Positions 9,761-18,876 of a stretch of DNA of 64,000 nt are shown here, in pieces; position 1 is the stretch's first letter; each line of letters begins with the position of its first letter. The position numbers were made by a program, and so were the translations under genes. Origin of the DNA: Candidatus Blochmanniella camponoti (GTDB lineage: Bacteria; Pseudomonadota; Gammaproteobacteria; Enterobacterales; Enterobacteriaceae). The DNA lies in contig NZ_CP097751.1 in NCBI RefSeq assembly GCF_023585825.1, positions 620,001 to 684,000 of the forward strand. Direction: 5' to 3'. Under the pieces are notes generated by a model. The model had not been told where the DNA came from. It did not search any database and was given only the letters and a program-made list of their open reading frames with translations.

Positions 9761-10294
9761 ATGTGTAAAACGATAATTTCTATTCCTAAAACAATAACTA
9801 TAAATATAATAATAAAAAACCATAGCATTTCTATTACAGGTGCACTTGGTGCATTAACTCGTATATTACACAAATCGGTTGATGTGCAATTGCATAATAC
9901 ATCAAAACTGATAGTCTATAGTAACAGTTTTGATGTTAAAAATAAAGCTTTGATAGGAACAACCTGTGCATTAATTACTGGAATGATTACTGGAGTTACA
10001 AAAGGGTTCACTAAGACACTGCAACTAGTAGGAATAGGTTATCGTGTATCTATTCAAGATAATGTCATCAGCCTAATCATAGGCTTATCTCATTCCATTG
10101 ATTATATACTACCTGCTGAAATCGTAGCAACGTGTCCAAGTCAAACCGAAATTATTTTAACAGGGATGAATAAGCAACTTATCGGACAAGTTGCTGCAGA
10201 TTTGAGAGCACTTCGCCCTCCTGAACCTTTTAAGGGAAAAGGTATTCGTTATATCAATGAAATAGTGCATACCAAAGATACTAAGAAAAAATAA
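9761..10294 (+). CDS. rplF: 50S ribosomal protein L6
   Basis: A 50S protein near the sarcin-ricin loop. From the ATG at 9761 it has 177 residues, exactly the E. coli length, and the alignment (start MCKTIISIPKTI) fits E. coli L6 without gaps at the N-terminus. In-frame ATGs at 9704 and 9728 would overlap rpsH and add residues with no counterpart. The N-terminal domain is unusually diverged, while the C-terminal domain (QLIGQVAADLRALRPPEPFKGKGIRY) is well conserved. No good Shine-Dalgarno is seen, so the start stays somewhat open. Confidence 0.93.
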   Translation: MCKTIISIPKTITINIIIKNHSISITGALGALTRILHKSVDVQLHNTSKLIVYSNSFDVKNKALIGTTCALITGMITGVTKGFTKTLQLVGIGYRVSIQDNVISLIIGLSHSIDYILPAEIVATCPSQTEIILTGMNKQLIGQVAADLRALRPPEPFKGKGIRYINEIVHTKDTKKK

Positions 10295-10325
10295 TTATTA
10301 TTAATAATATAGAGAATCATGTAAC

Positions 10326-10679
10326 ATGAATAAAAAAGATGCTCGTCTCAAAAGAGCTATGAGAACACGAAAAAAGTTGTATAAATTAGATGCTATAAGA
10401 TTAGTGATACATCGAACTTGTCGGCATATTTATGCACAAATAATTGCAAAAGATAATTCTAACGTCTTAGTTGCAGCTTCTACTACGGAAAAATTAATTT
10501 CTAGTCAATTGACAACAACCAGTAATAAAAAAGCTGCAGCTATAGTAGGAAAAATTATTGCGGAACGGGCAGTAAAAAAAGGTATTACAAATGTATCTTT
10601 CGATCGTTCTGGATTTAAATATCATGGTAGAGTGAAAACGTTGGCTGATTGCGCTAGGCAAACTGGGTTAAGCTTTTAA
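10326..10679 (+). CDS. rplR: 50S ribosomal protein L18
   Basis: Binds 5S rRNA together with L5 and L25. It has 117 residues as in E. coli. The start [17 protein letters not shown] is rich in basic residues, and the C-terminal [23 protein letters not shown] is the family signature. It sits between rplF and rpsE in normal spc order. Confidence 0.97.
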   Translation: MNKKDARLKRAMRTRKKLYKLDAIRLVIHRTCRHIYAQIIAKDNSNVLVAASTTEKLISSQLTTTSNKKAAAIVGKIIAERAVKKGITNVSFDRSGFKYHGRVKTLADCARQTGLSF

Positions 10680-10695
10680 AACAAGGTAAAATAAT

Positions 10696-11220
10696 ATGAA
10701 ATATACTGATAAACAGCCTGGTGAATTGCAAGAAAAATTAATTACAGTAAATCGAGTATCCAAGACGGTTAAAGGTGGTCGTGTATTTAGTTTTACAGCT
10801 CTAACTGTGGTAGGAGATGTAAATGGTCGGGTAGGGTTTGGTTACGGTAAAGCTCGTGAAGTCCCATCAGCAATTCAAAAGTCAATGGAAAAAGCTCGTC
10901 GTAACATGGTAATTATTTCCTTATATAAAGGCACTCTACAACACGCGGTTAAGGGGGTATACACAGGTTCTCGTATTTATATGCAACCTGCTTCTGAAGG
11001 AACTGGAATTATTGCTGGTACTACAATGCGTGCTATACTAGAAGTGGTTGGAATACATAATGTATTAGCAAAAGCTTATGGATCTACAAATCCTATTAAT
11101 ATAGTGCGTGCGACTATAAATGCGTTAAAAAGCATGAAATCTCCTGAAATGATTGCAGAAAAACGAGGTAAATCTATTAGAGAAATTTTAGGTTATTATA
11201 ATTATGTTAAACATTATTAA
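10696..11220 (+). CDS. rpsE: 30S ribosomal protein S5 with extended tail
   Basis: A decoding-fidelity and mRNA-channel protein. It has 174 residues against 167 in E. coli. The body ([46 protein letters not shown]) is highly conserved up to [11 protein letters not shown], where E. coli stops one residue later. Here the frame continues as YYNYVKHY and runs 17 nt into the first codons of the broken rpmD (ATG 11204). The extension probably arose by loss of the ancestral stop codon. Confidence 0.97.
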   Translation: MKYTDKQPGELQEKLITVNRVSKTVKGGRVFSFTALTVVGDVNGRVGFGYGKAREVPSAIQKSMEKARRNMVIISLYKGTLQHAVKGVYTGSRIYMQPASEGTGIIAGTTMRAILEVVGIHNVLAKAYGSTNPINIVRATINALKSMKSPEMIAEKRGKSIREILGYYNYVKHY

Positions 11221-11367
11221 TCTTATTCAGATTGGGGTTTTATCAGTAAGTTTATATCCCAAACATAAGAACTGTGTATGGTGGGTTGAGAAGGGATTGC
11301 GCCGTATCAAAATACTGTTGAAATAATTGATGTACCTGTCATCCGTGGTATGATTAACTTAAATTAA
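11204..11367 (+). pseudogene. rpmD: 50S ribosomal protein L30, frameshifted remnant
   Basis: The frame from ATG 11204 reads [22 protein letters not shown], then GLRRIK, matching the ITQTRSAIGRLPKHK and GLRRIGH of E. coli L30. It then hits a stop at 11324. One base out of phase, from about 11313, the sequence TVEIIDVPVIRGMINLN continues the family match (E. coli HTVEREDTPAIRGMINAV) and ends at TAA 11365. One missing base in the AAAAT at about 11309-11313 explains the break. The middle also carries two extra codons. It sits in the exact spc-operon slot between rpsE and rplO. Either a real pseudogene or a base-calling error. Confidence 0.85.
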
Positions 11368-11395
11368 TTACACGGTCAAAGTGGAGTAGTAAATC

Positions 11396-11830
11396 ATGTA
11401 TCTTAATACCATTTCTCCATCCAGAGGAGCTAAACATTTAAGTAAACGAGTAGGTCGAGGCATAGGATCTGGATTAGGTAAAACAGGGGGTCGTGGACAT
11501 AAAGGACAAAAATCTCGTTCTGGAGGGAAGGTGCGTCTTGGATTTGAGGGAGGACAGACTCCTTTATATCGTAGATTACCAAAGTTTGGGTTTATATCTC
11601 GCAAGGCTATGATTACCCAAGAAATTAGGTTATCTGATTTATCTCGTATTTCAGACAAAGTAATAGATTTAAATGTTTTAAAAACCTATAATATTATTAA
11701 GCGCAAAATTAAGTTTGTTAAAATTATAATGTCTGGAGAAATTAAACGTCCTGTCACGATACGTAAATTACGCGTTAGTAAAGGAGCGCGCACTGCAATT
11801 CAATCTATAGGCGGTCAAATAGAGGAGTAA
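11396..11830 (+). CDS. rplO: 50S ribosomal protein L15
   Basis: A late-assembly 50S protein. It has 144 residues, the E. coli length. The glycine- and arginine-rich N-terminal region ([29 protein letters not shown] at residues 15-43) and [17 protein letters not shown] are the family signatures. It lies 28 nt after the end of the rpmD remnant and just before secY. Confidence 0.97.
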   Translation: MYLNTISPSRGAKHLSKRVGRGIGSGLGKTGGRGHKGQKSRSGGKVRLGFEGGQTPLYRRLPKFGFISRKAMITQEIRLSDLSRISDKVIDLNVLKTYNIIKRKIKFVKIIMSGEIKRPVTIRKLRVSKGARTAIQSIGGQIEE

Positions 11831-11840
11831 TTGAATTAAA

Positions 11841-13178
11841 ATGATGGCAGTTACTAATAAACAACGATCTAGATCTACTTTTCAAAGTGTCAAAGGCGGG
11901 TTAGGCGACTTGAAACGTAGAATTATGTTTGTGATTGGCGCTTTAATTATTTTTCGTATAGGATCATTTATTCCAATTCCAGGAGTAGATTTGATTGTTT
12001 TGGCACAAATTATTGAACAACAACACGGTACTATTATTGAAATGTTTAATATGTTTTCTGGAGGATCTTTAAGTCGTGCTTCTATCTTTAGTTTAGGGAT
12101 TATGCCATATATTTCAGCTTCAATTATTGTTCAGCTATTAACTGCGGTACACCCTGCTTTAATAGAAATTAAAAAAGAAGGAGAAAGTGGCAGGAGAATA
12201 ATTAACCAGTATATTCGTTATGGAACTTTAATGCTTGGAATATTACAATCAGTAGGCGTTGTCACTAGTTTGCCTAATGTATCGGGATTAGTGATTAATC
12301 CAGGATTTTCTTTTTATTGTATAGCAATTATTAGTCTTGTTTGTGGTACTATTTTTCTAATGTGGTTAGGCGATCAAATTACTAGCAGAGGTATAGGAAA
12401 TGGTATTTCAATTATTATTTTTTCAGGAATAATTGCTGGGTTGCCACTGGCTATAGGGCATACCATAGAACAAGTGAGACAAGATGAGTTACATTTTTTT
12501 ATATTGATTTTAATTGTTTGCTTGGTATTGAGTGTTACTTTTTTTGTTGTATTTATGGAGCGGGGACAACGTCGCATTCTAGTGCATTATGCTCAACGTC
12601 AACAAGGCCGTCGTATTTATGCTACTCAAAGCACACATTTACCACTTAAAGTAAATATGGCTGGCGTCATTCCTGCTATTTTTGCTTCTAGTGTCATCTT
12701 GTTCCCGGGTACTGTAATCTCTTGGTTCGGCAGCGGTACTAATTGGCAATGGTTAACTATTATTTCTTTATATCTACAACCAGGTCAACCATTATATATT
12801 TTACTTTATGCGGCAGCTATTATGTTTTTTTGTTTTTTTTACACATCTTTAGTTTTTAATCCCCGAGAAACAGCTGAAAATTTAAAAAAATCGGGAGCAT
12901 TTGTTCCTGGAATTAGACCGGGAGAACAAACTGCAAAATATATTAATAGAATTATGATTCGTTTGACTTTCATTGGTGCAATGTACGTTACATTTATTTG
13001 TTTAGTACCAGAATTTATGAGAATTGCTATGAAAGTCCCTTTCTATTTTGGAGGAACATCTTTACTTATTGTAGTTGTGGTAATTATGGATTTTATGGCC
13101 CATATACAAACTTTAATGATGTCTAGTCAATATGAATCTGTGCTTAAAAAAGCAAACCTGAAACATTTTAATCATTGA
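11841..13178 (+). CDS. secY: Preprotein translocase subunit SecY
   Basis: The ten-helix channel of the Sec translocon in the inner membrane. It has 445 residues (E. coli 443) and is highly conserved. The plug-domain segment [27 protein letters not shown] near residue 70, the SecA-contacting loop [20 protein letters not shown], and the C-terminal [17 protein letters not shown] are all present. Encoded in the spc operon; its partners SecD, SecF and YajC are at 27209-30426. GGAG upstream and the ATGATG at 11841 mark the start. Confidence 0.98.
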   Translation: MMAVTNKQRSRSTFQSVKGGLGDLKRRIMFVIGALIIFRIGSFIPIPGVDLIVLAQIIEQQHGTIIEMFNMFSGGSLSRASIFSLGIMPYISASIIVQLLTAVHPALIEIKKEGESGRRIINQYIRYGTLMLGILQSVGVVTSLPNVSGLVINPGFSFYCIAIISLVCGTIFLMWLGDQITSRGIGNGISIIIFSGIIAGLPLAIGHTIEQVRQDELHFFILILIVCLVLSVTFFVVFMERGQRRILVHYAQRQQGRRIYATQSTHLPLKVNMAGVIPAIFASSVILFPGTVISWFGSGTNWQWLTIISLYLQPGQPLYILLYAAAIMFFCFFYTSLVFNPRETAENLKKSGAFVPGIRPGEQTAKYINRIMIRLTFIGAMYVTFICLVPEFMRIAMKVPFYFGGTSLLIVVVVIMDFMAHIQTLMMSSQYESVLKKANLKHFNH

Positions 13179-13215
13179 TTAAAAAAATCATATACATATG
13201 ATTATAGGAAACATT

Positions 13216-13332
13216 ATGAAAGTACGTACGTCAGTGAAAAAATTATGTCGTTATTGTGAAATTGTGAAGAGACATAACGTTATTCGTGTAGTTTGTCGTG
13301 TGGATCCAAAGCATAAACAACGACAAGGATAA
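13216..13332 (+). CDS. rpmJ: 50S ribosomal protein L36
   Basis: A 38-residue protein, the E. coli length, reading [20 protein letters not shown] and ending KHKQRQG. It keeps the zinc-ribbon ligands C11, C14, C27 and H33 of the zinc-binding type of L36. It is the last gene of the spc operon, after secY and before the alpha operon, as in E. coli. Confidence 0.95.
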   Translation: MKVRTSVKKLCRYCEIVKRHNVIRVVCRVDPKHKQRQG

Positions 13333-13377
13333 TGGTTATTCAGTATAGAATAATTAACTTTTAGGAGTATAAAAATA

Positions 13378-13734
13378 GTGGTACGTATAGCAGGTGTCAA
13401 TGTTCCTGATAGAAAACATGCCGTTATTGCTTTAATGTCTATTTATGGCATCGGAAAATCCCGTGCTCGTTCAATTTGTTTGAATACAGGTATAGATGAG
13501 CATGTACAACTTTGTAAATTGTCTGAAATTCATATAGATAAATTACGTGATGCGGTTGATGAATATATCGTAGAAGGGGATTTACGCCGAGAAGTAACTC
13601 TAAATATCAAACGTTTAATTGATCTTGGCACTTACCGAGGATTACGTCATCGTCGTAATTTACCAGTACGGGGGCAAAGGACTAGAACAAATGCTAGAAC
13701 CCGTAAAGGTCCTCGTAAGTCAATGAACAAATAA
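13378..13734 (+). CDS. rpsM: 30S ribosomal protein S13, GTG start
   Basis: A 30S head protein forming inter-subunit bridges and contacting P-site tRNA. It has 118 residues as in E. coli. The start is GTG at 13378, after TTAGGAGT. The signature [24 protein letters not shown] forms the C-terminal tail. It opens the alpha operon (rpsM-rpsK-rpsD-rpoA-rplQ). Confidence 0.98.
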   Translation: MVRIAGVNVPDRKHAVIALMSIYGIGKSRARSICLNTGIDEHVQLCKLSEIHIDKLRDAVDEYIVEGDLRREVTLNIKRLIDLGTYRGLRHRRNLPVRGQRTRTNARTRKGPRKSMNK

Positions 13735-13774
13735 TTTAAATAAATATTAATAAATAAAACAGCATAAATATAAA

Positions 13775-14167
13775 ATGATTAAATCATCCAATCTTCGAGC
13801 GCGCAAGCGGCTCAAAAAACAAATTTTAGATGGTGTAGCCCATATACATGCATCTTTTAATAATACTATTATCACTATTAGTGATAAACAAGGTAATACT
13901 TTAGGATGGGCTACAGCTGGGGGTTCTGGATTTAGAGGATCTCGAAAATCTACACCGTTTGCTGCGCAAATAGCAGCAGAACGTTGCGCTGAAATAGTTC
14001 AAGAATATGGGGTAAAAAATTTAGAAGTCATGGTTAAAGGGCCAGGACCGGGACGTGAATCTGCGGTACGAGCGTTAAATGCAGTAGGATTTCACATTAC
14101 TAGCATTACTGATGTCACCCCAATTCCTCATAATGGTTGCCGTCCTTCTAAAAAACGCCGTGTCTAA
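13775..14167 (+). CDS. rpsK: 30S ribosomal protein S11
   Basis: A 30S platform protein near the E site. It has 130 residues (E. coli 129). [19 protein letters not shown] and [21 protein letters not shown] are conserved, and the C-terminus [18 protein letters not shown] is the family end. No clear Shine-Dalgarno precedes the ATG, suggesting coupling to rpsM 40 nt upstream. Confidence 0.97.
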   Translation: MIKSSNLRARKRLKKQILDGVAHIHASFNNTIITISDKQGNTLGWATAGGSGFRGSRKSTPFAAQIAAERCAEIVQEYGVKNLEVMVKGPGPGRESAVRALNAVGFHITSITDVTPIPHNGCRPSKKRRV

Positions 14168-14205
14168 AGAAGATTCATTAGTTTATTTTCAAGGAATAAA
14201 AAAAT

Positions 14206-14829
14206 ATGGCTAAATATTTAGGGCCTAAACTTAAATTAAGTCGTCGTGAGGGTACAGATCTTTTTTTAAAATCTGGAATTCGTACTATTGATTCTAAATG
14301 TAAACTCGAGCAACCTCCAGGACAACATAATATGCGTAAATCTCGTTTTTCAGATTATGGAATACAGCTAAGAGAAAAACAAAAAGTTAGACGTATATAT
14401 GGCATCTTAGAGCGTCAATTCTCTAATTATTATAAGAGGGCTGCACGTATTAAAGGCAACACTGGTGAAAATTTATTAAAATTATTAGAAAGCAGATTAG
14501 ATAATACTGTGTATCGTATGGGATTTGGAGCAACACGTGCTGAAGCCCGTCAATTAGTAAGTCATAAATCTATTATGGTTGAAAACCGTATTGTTAATAT
14601 AGCTTCATATCAAGTTGTTCCCAATACTGTTATTAAAATACATAAAAAATCACATAAGCAATCTAGGATTCGTGCTTCTTTAGAGCTTTCTGAGCAGCAA
14701 AGAGAAAAATTAGCATGGATTGAAGTAGATCCTATTAAACTACAAGGTCTATTTAAACGTTATCCAGAACGTAGTGAATTATCTGCAAATATCGATGAAC
14801 ATTTGATTATCGAATTATATTCAAAATAA
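14206..14829 (+). CDS. rpsD: 30S ribosomal protein S4
   Basis: A primary assembly protein for the 30S; in E. coli it also represses the alpha operon. It has 207 residues (E. coli 206). [21 protein letters not shown] starts it, and the S4 RNA-binding domain [24 protein letters not shown] spans about residues 97-120. CAAGGAA lies before the ATG. Confidence 0.97.
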   Translation: MAKYLGPKLKLSRREGTDLFLKSGIRTIDSKCKLEQPPGQHNMRKSRFSDYGIQLREKQKVRRIYGILERQFSNYYKRAARIKGNTGENLLKLLESRLDNTVYRMGFGATRAEARQLVSHKSIMVENRIVNIASYQVVPNTVIKIHKKSHKQSRIRASLELSEQQREKLAWIEVDPIKLQGLFKRYPERSELSANIDEHLIIELYSK

Positions 14830-14864
14830 GTAAAAATTTGTGAAATAGTAAAAAGAGAGGAAAC

Positions 14865-15857
14865 ATGCAGAATTCTGTAGTAGAATTTTTAAAACCACGT
14901 TTAGTAGATATTGAACAAATTACTGAAACACGCGCTAAAGTTACTTTGGAGCCGTTAGAACGAGGATTTGGTCATACTTTAGGAAACGCTCTACGTCGTA
15001 TCTTACTTTCTTCAATGCCTGGATATGCTATAACGGAGGTTGAAATTGATGGGGTATTACATGAATATAGTACAAAAGAAGGTATACAAGAAGATGTTTT
15101 AGAGATTTTACTCAACTTAAAGAAATTAGCTATTAGAATTGAAGGAAAAGATAGCGTTACTTTAACTTTAAAAAAATCCGGTATTGGGCCTGTAATCGCA
15201 AATGATATTTTGTATGATAGTAATAACGTAAAAATTGTTACTCCTAATCATATTATATGTCATATAACTGACAAAAATACATCTATTAGTATGCGTATTA
15301 AAGTGCAGCGCGGACGAGGTTACGTTCCAGCTTCTTCTAGGTTTAATTCTGAATCAGATATCTTACCAATTGGTCGGTTATTATTAGATGCATGTTATAG
15401 CCCGGTAGAAAGGATTTCTTATAATGTAGAAGCTGCTCGCGTTGAGCAACGTACAGATTTAGATAAACTAATTATTGATATGGAAACGGATGGAACTATA
15501 GAACCGGAAGAAGCGATTAGGCGTGCAGCAACAATTTTATCTGAACAACTTGAAGCATTTATTGATTTAAGGGATATACATCAACCAGAACATAAAGAAG
15601 AAAAACCAGAATTTGATCCAGTCTTATTACGCCTTGTTGATGACTTAGAACTGACTGTACGTTCTGCTAATTGTCTAAAAGCAGAATCTATTCACTATAT
15701 TGGAGATTTAGTACAACGAACAGAAGTAGAACTATTAAAAACCCCTAATTTAGGAAAAAAATCATTGACAGAGATAAAAGATGTATTAGCATCTCGTGGA
15801 TTATCTTTAGGAACACGTTTAGAAAATTGGCCTCCTACGAATATTTTAGATAATTAA
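14865..15857 (+). CDS. rpoA: RNA polymerase alpha subunit
   Basis: Dimerises to start assembly of RNA polymerase; its C-terminal domain binds UP elements and activators. It has 330 residues (E. coli 329). The N-terminal domain has [22 protein letters not shown] near residue 31. The C-terminal domain, from about residue 250, is complete ([22 protein letters not shown] and [24 protein letters not shown]), so UP-element recognition is likely kept. GAGAGGAAAC precedes the start. Cotranscribed with rpsD and rplQ. Confidence 0.98.
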   Translation: MQNSVVEFLKPRLVDIEQITETRAKVTLEPLERGFGHTLGNALRRILLSSMPGYAITEVEIDGVLHEYSTKEGIQEDVLEILLNLKKLAIRIEGKDSVTLTLKKSGIGPVIANDILYDSNNVKIVTPNHIICHITDKNTSISMRIKVQRGRGYVPASSRFNSESDILPIGRLLLDACYSPVERISYNVEAARVEQRTDLDKLIIDMETDGTIEPEEAIRRAATILSEQLEAFIDLRDIHQPEHKEEKPEFDPVLLRLVDDLELTVRSANCLKAESIHYIGDLVQRTEVELLKTPNLGKKSLTEIKDVLASRGLSLGTRLENWPPTNILDN

Positions 15858-15896
15858 TCATGGATAATTTAATATTTGAAACAAAGGTAATTTATT

Positions 15897-16274
15897 ATGC
15901 GTCATCGAAAAAGCGGTTCTAAACTAAATAGAACTAGTGCTCATCGTAAAGCTATGTTTAAAAACATGGTTGTTTCATTGGTAATGCATAAAATAATAAA
16001 AACTACTTTATCTAAAGCTAAAGTATTGCGTCGTATTATTGAACCGTTGATTACACGTAGCAAAGTGGATACGATCGCAAATCGTCGTCTAGTTTTTTCT
16101 AAAACTAGAAATAATGATGTTGTTGCAAAATTGTTCACACAAATTAGTCCACATTTTTATAATAGACCTGGAGGATATACTCGTATACTAAAATGTGGAT
16201 TACGTAAGGGAGATAATGCTCCAATGGCATACATAGAACTAGTGGAACGATCTAAAATAAAACAAAAAATATAA
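15897..16274 (+). CDS. rplQ: 50S ribosomal protein L17
   Basis: The last protein of the alpha operon, located near the tunnel exit. It has 125 residues (E. coli 127). [24 protein letters not shown] at the N-terminus and [16 protein letters not shown] at the C-terminus identify it. It converges on fmt across a 60-nt spacer. Confidence 0.97.
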   Translation: MRHRKSGSKLNRTSAHRKAMFKNMVVSLVMHKIIKTTLSKAKVLRRIIEPLITRSKVDTIANRRLVFSKTRNNDVVAKLFTQISPHFYNRPGGYTRILKCGLRKGDNAPMAYIELVERSKIKQKI

Positions 16275-16334
16275 AAAATAACATAGAAATATATAATTAA
16301 GTCTAGTAATGAGCACAAACATATCTCGATCATT

Positions 16335-17303
16335 TTATTCTAACACAGAGTTAGGTTTGAACCATTCTTTGTGTGCATTGAGAATATCACGCACAGATGT
16401 TATTTTTTTTCCTGAAATTTGTAACATAGTAAGTATTAATATTCCAGAACCAGTACCAACATAAATACCATTTGGATTAGTTGTTACAATGGTACCAGGT
16501 AATATAGATGCTGACGACGAGTAGTGATTGATGTTTTGATTGCTTACTTCGGCATCCCATACTCTAATGCGATCATTTTTTATTTGAAAATAACTAATTG
16601 GCCATGGATTAAAAGCTCGGATACATCGTTCCAATTGAATTGCTGATAAATTCCAATTGATACGTGCTTCTTGTTTATTTAATTTATGCGCATATGTAGC
16701 ATAAGTTGAGTCTTGAGGTATCAACGTAGATGTACCTAATATAAACTGATCCAGTACTTGGGATAACATAGCAGATCCAATATTCACTAATCTATTAGAA
16801 AGAGTATAACTAGTGTCTTTTGGAAAAATTTTGCAAGGCGTAATATGCAAAATATCTCCAGTATCTATGCCTAAATCCATTTGAATAATGGTTATTCCTG
16901 TAATGGAGTCACCATATTCTAATGCACGTTGAATGGGTGCTGGTCCGCGCCAACGAGGCAATAATGAACCATGTACATTAATACAGCCTAGTCGTGGTAT
17001 ATTTAATATTTCTTTCGGTAAAATTAATCCATAAGATACAACTACTATCAAATCCACATCAATTTTTTTAATAATATAAATAATATCAGAAATAGATAAA
17101 GTGCGAGACTGGAATAGCGATATATTATATTTTTTCGCTATTTTATATAAAGATAAAAAGGATTTACATGTAGATATTTGTATCTCTTGAGTAAACACTG
17201 CTATTATCTGATGCGTAGAAAAGTGAGTCAGTGTATATAAATGCCACGCCGCAAAACTTGTAGTTCCAAAAAAAGCAATACGCAGTGATTTTAAGTGTGC
17301 CAT
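16335..17303 (-). CDS. fmt: Methionyl-tRNA formyltransferase
   Basis: Formylates Met-tRNA(fMet) using 10-formyl-tetrahydrofolate. From ATG 17303 it has 322 residues (E. coli 315). LRIAFFGTTSFAAWHL starts the Rossmann-like domain, and GCINVHGSLLPRWRGPAPIQRAL carries the catalytic Asn-His pair (N and H of INVHGS); D in the DTGDIL segment completes the triad. The C-terminal domain has LERCIRAFNPWP. An in-frame TTG at 17315 would overlap def by 4 nt, but the ATG is preferred. The gene forms an operon with def, which removes the formyl group later. Confidence 0.96.
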   Translation of the reverse strand: MAHLKSLRIAFFGTTSFAAWHLYTLTHFSTHQIIAVFTQEIQISTCKSFLSLYKIAKKYNISLFQSRTLSISDIIYIIKKIDVDLIVVVSYGLILPKEILNIPRLGCINVHGSLLPRWRGPAPIQRALEYGDSITGITIIQMDLGIDTGDILHITPCKIFPKDTSYTLSNRLVNIGSAMLSQVLDQFILGTSTLIPQDSTYATYAHKLNKQEARINWNLSAIQLERCIRAFNPWPISYFQIKNDRIRVWDAEVSNQNINHYSSSASILPGTIVTTNPNGIYVGTGSGILILTMLQISGKKITSVRDILNAHKEWFKPNSVLE

Positions 17304-17311
17304 AATATATA

Positions 17312-17833
17312 TCAAAGAGAAAATTGATTCTTTTTAAATGTTTTAGATAATTTTTTTATTTTTTTATGAATTTTTTTAATTTTTAATGGAGACAAATGAT
17401 CAATAAAAAGTTTTCCAAACAAATGATCTACTTCGTGTTGAATGCAAATTGCTAATAAATTATTAGCTTCCATCTCAAATTTATTGCCATATTGATCTAA
17501 TGATTGAATGGTTATTTTTTCTGAACGCGGAACAATTTCATATATCTGAGGAATAGATAAACAACTTTCAGGAATACTAATAACACCTGTTTTTTTTGTA
17601 ATAGCAGGATTAATAAAAACTAAACGTTGTTTATTTTTTTTATAAAGATCAATAACAATAATTTGCTGGTGAATATTAACTTGTGTTGCAGCTAATCCAA
17701 TGCCTTTTTTAAAATACATAGTATCAAACATATCATTTATAATTTGATTAGTATCATCAGATACTGCAACAACAGGATCAGCGATTGTTCTAAGACGTTT
17801 ATCTGGATAATACAGTATTTCTAATATCGACAT
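17312..17833 (-). CDS. def: Peptide deformylase
   Basis: An Fe2+ hydrolase that removes the formyl group from nascent N-termini. It has 173 residues (E. coli 169). Motif 1 GIGLAATQVNIHQQ and motif 3 IQHEVDHLFGKLFID (HEVDH, the metal-binding and catalytic motif) are intact. Motif 2 is ESCLSIP, a slight change from EGCLSIP that keeps the metal-ligand Cys. The tail is lysine-rich (KIKKIHKKIKKLSKTFKK). It is the first gene of def-fmt, facing away from tsaC across a palindrome-rich spacer. Confidence 0.96.
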   Translation of the reverse strand: MSILEILYYPDKRLRTIADPVVAVSDDTNQIINDMFDTMYFKKGIGLAATQVNIHQQIIVIDLYKKNKQRLVFINPAITKKTGVISIPESCLSIPQIYEIVPRSEKITIQSLDQYGNKFEMEANNLLAICIQHEVDHLFGKLFIDHLSPLKIKKIHKKIKKLSKTFKKNQFSL

Positions 17834-17850
17834 AAAATAAAAAATTATTA

Positions 17851-17960
17851 TAATAAATTTCTAATTCCATATATTATCTAGTGACTTATGAATATAATCA
17901 AGATATGATACAGAATATTTTATATTCATAATAATAATATATGGAATTAGAAATTTATTA
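17851..17960. repeat. Nested long inverted repeat (27 bp + 12 bp)
   Basis: The 27-nt arm at 17851-17877 is perfectly complementary to 17934-17960. Inside it, the 12-nt arm at 17886-17897 pairs perfectly with 17920-17931, leaving an apical loop of 22 nt (17898-17919) and a small asymmetric internal loop. The whole 110 nt can fold as one long hairpin on either strand. No coding potential was seen within it. Confidence 0.9.
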
Positions 17961-18091
17961 ACGGTCAATGACGTTTGGAATCGTTCTTGATACCTAGAAT
18001 GTATTATTCAATTAAATAATTAAATAAATATTCAAAATGTACTAAATACATACAAAAACCGCGTACGCTATGCCGCAAAATATTTAATAAA

Positions 18092-18133
18092 ATATATCAA
18101 TTATTTTTTATTAATAAAAAATAATTGATATAT
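18092..18133. repeat. 42-bp perfect palindrome without loop
   Basis: The 21-nt half 18092-18112 is the exact reverse complement of 18113-18133, with no spacer. It consists of AT except for one C and one G, and includes a T6/A6 core. As a cruciform or RNA hairpin it would need at least the central few bases as a loop. It lies about 170 nt upstream of tsaC. Confidence 0.92.
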
Positions 18134-18306
18134 AAGAATCTTAAACTATTATAGATATTACATATAAATTTAAAAGTTACCCAATTAATACTTGAAAATT
18201 TATTATTTTTAAATATCGATTTAAATAAAAGAATATTTTATGCTTTTTTTTAATAAATAATTAATTGGAATCCTAATCTACAATAAGGATATTTCCTTCG
18301 TCAAAT

Positions 18307-18849
18307 ATGAAAGATTTACTTATACAGCTAAATCAAGGGAAAGTAATTATTTATCCAACAGAATCAGTGTTTGGTTTAGGATGTGATCCTGATAATAAAA
18401 ACGCAATATCTACTTTACTAAAAATAAAAAATAGATCTTGGAAAAAAGGTTTAATTTTAATTGCTGCTAACTATACACAATTACTTAAGTATATTGATGA
18501 TAGTTGCTTAAATGAAACCCAACGATCACGAGTTTTTTCTACTTGGCCTGGACCGATGACATGGGTATTTCCAGCGCAAGTTAATATATCATATTGGTTA
18601 ACAGGTCAATTTGCTTCTTTAGCAGTACGAGTCAGTCATTTTGAACCAATTCAACGCCTTTGCTTAGCTTTTGGAAAACCCTTGGTATCCACTAGTGCAA
18701 ATTTATCTGGACAGCCTCCTGCACGTACTATTGAAGAAGTACACGATCAACTCGGGCATAACATATCTATCATGCATGAAGATATACTTGGAAGACCCAA
18801 TCCCTCAACAATTAGGGATGTTATGACTGGCAAACTAATTCGTGAATAA
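18307..18849 (+). CDS. tsaC: Threonylcarbamoyl-AMP synthase
   Basis: Makes threonylcarbamoyl-AMP from threonine, bicarbonate and ATP for the t6A37 modification of ANN-reading tRNAs. It has 180 residues (E. coli TsaC/YrdC 190), slightly shorter at the N-terminus. Family motifs YPTESVFGLGCDPDN, WPGPMTWVFP and KPLVSTSANLSGQPP are intact. Followed after 27 nt by aroE, as in E. coli, so the two are probably cotranscribed. Confidence 0.96.
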   Translation: MKDLLIQLNQGKVIIYPTESVFGLGCDPDNKNAISTLLKIKNRSWKKGLILIAANYTQLLKYIDDSCLNETQRSRVFSTWPGPMTWVFPAQVNISYWLTGQFASLAVRVSHFEPIQRLCLAFGKPLVSTSANLSGQPPARTIEEVHDQLGHNISIMHEDILGRPNPSTIRDVMTGKLIRE

Positions 18850-18876
18850 TTTTTTATTATTTAAGGAGATAAATAG

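Larger units (their letters stand above)
17834..18306. other. Divergent def-tsaC spacer with two giant palindromes
   Basis: No gene is seen in these 473 nt; E. coli has dprA, smg and yrdD here. The spacer instead holds two long inverted repeats (17851-17960 and 18092-18133, listed separately). I see no residue of the lost proteins. The promoters of both flanking genes must lie here, but no box pair stands out from the AT background. Confidence 0.6.
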
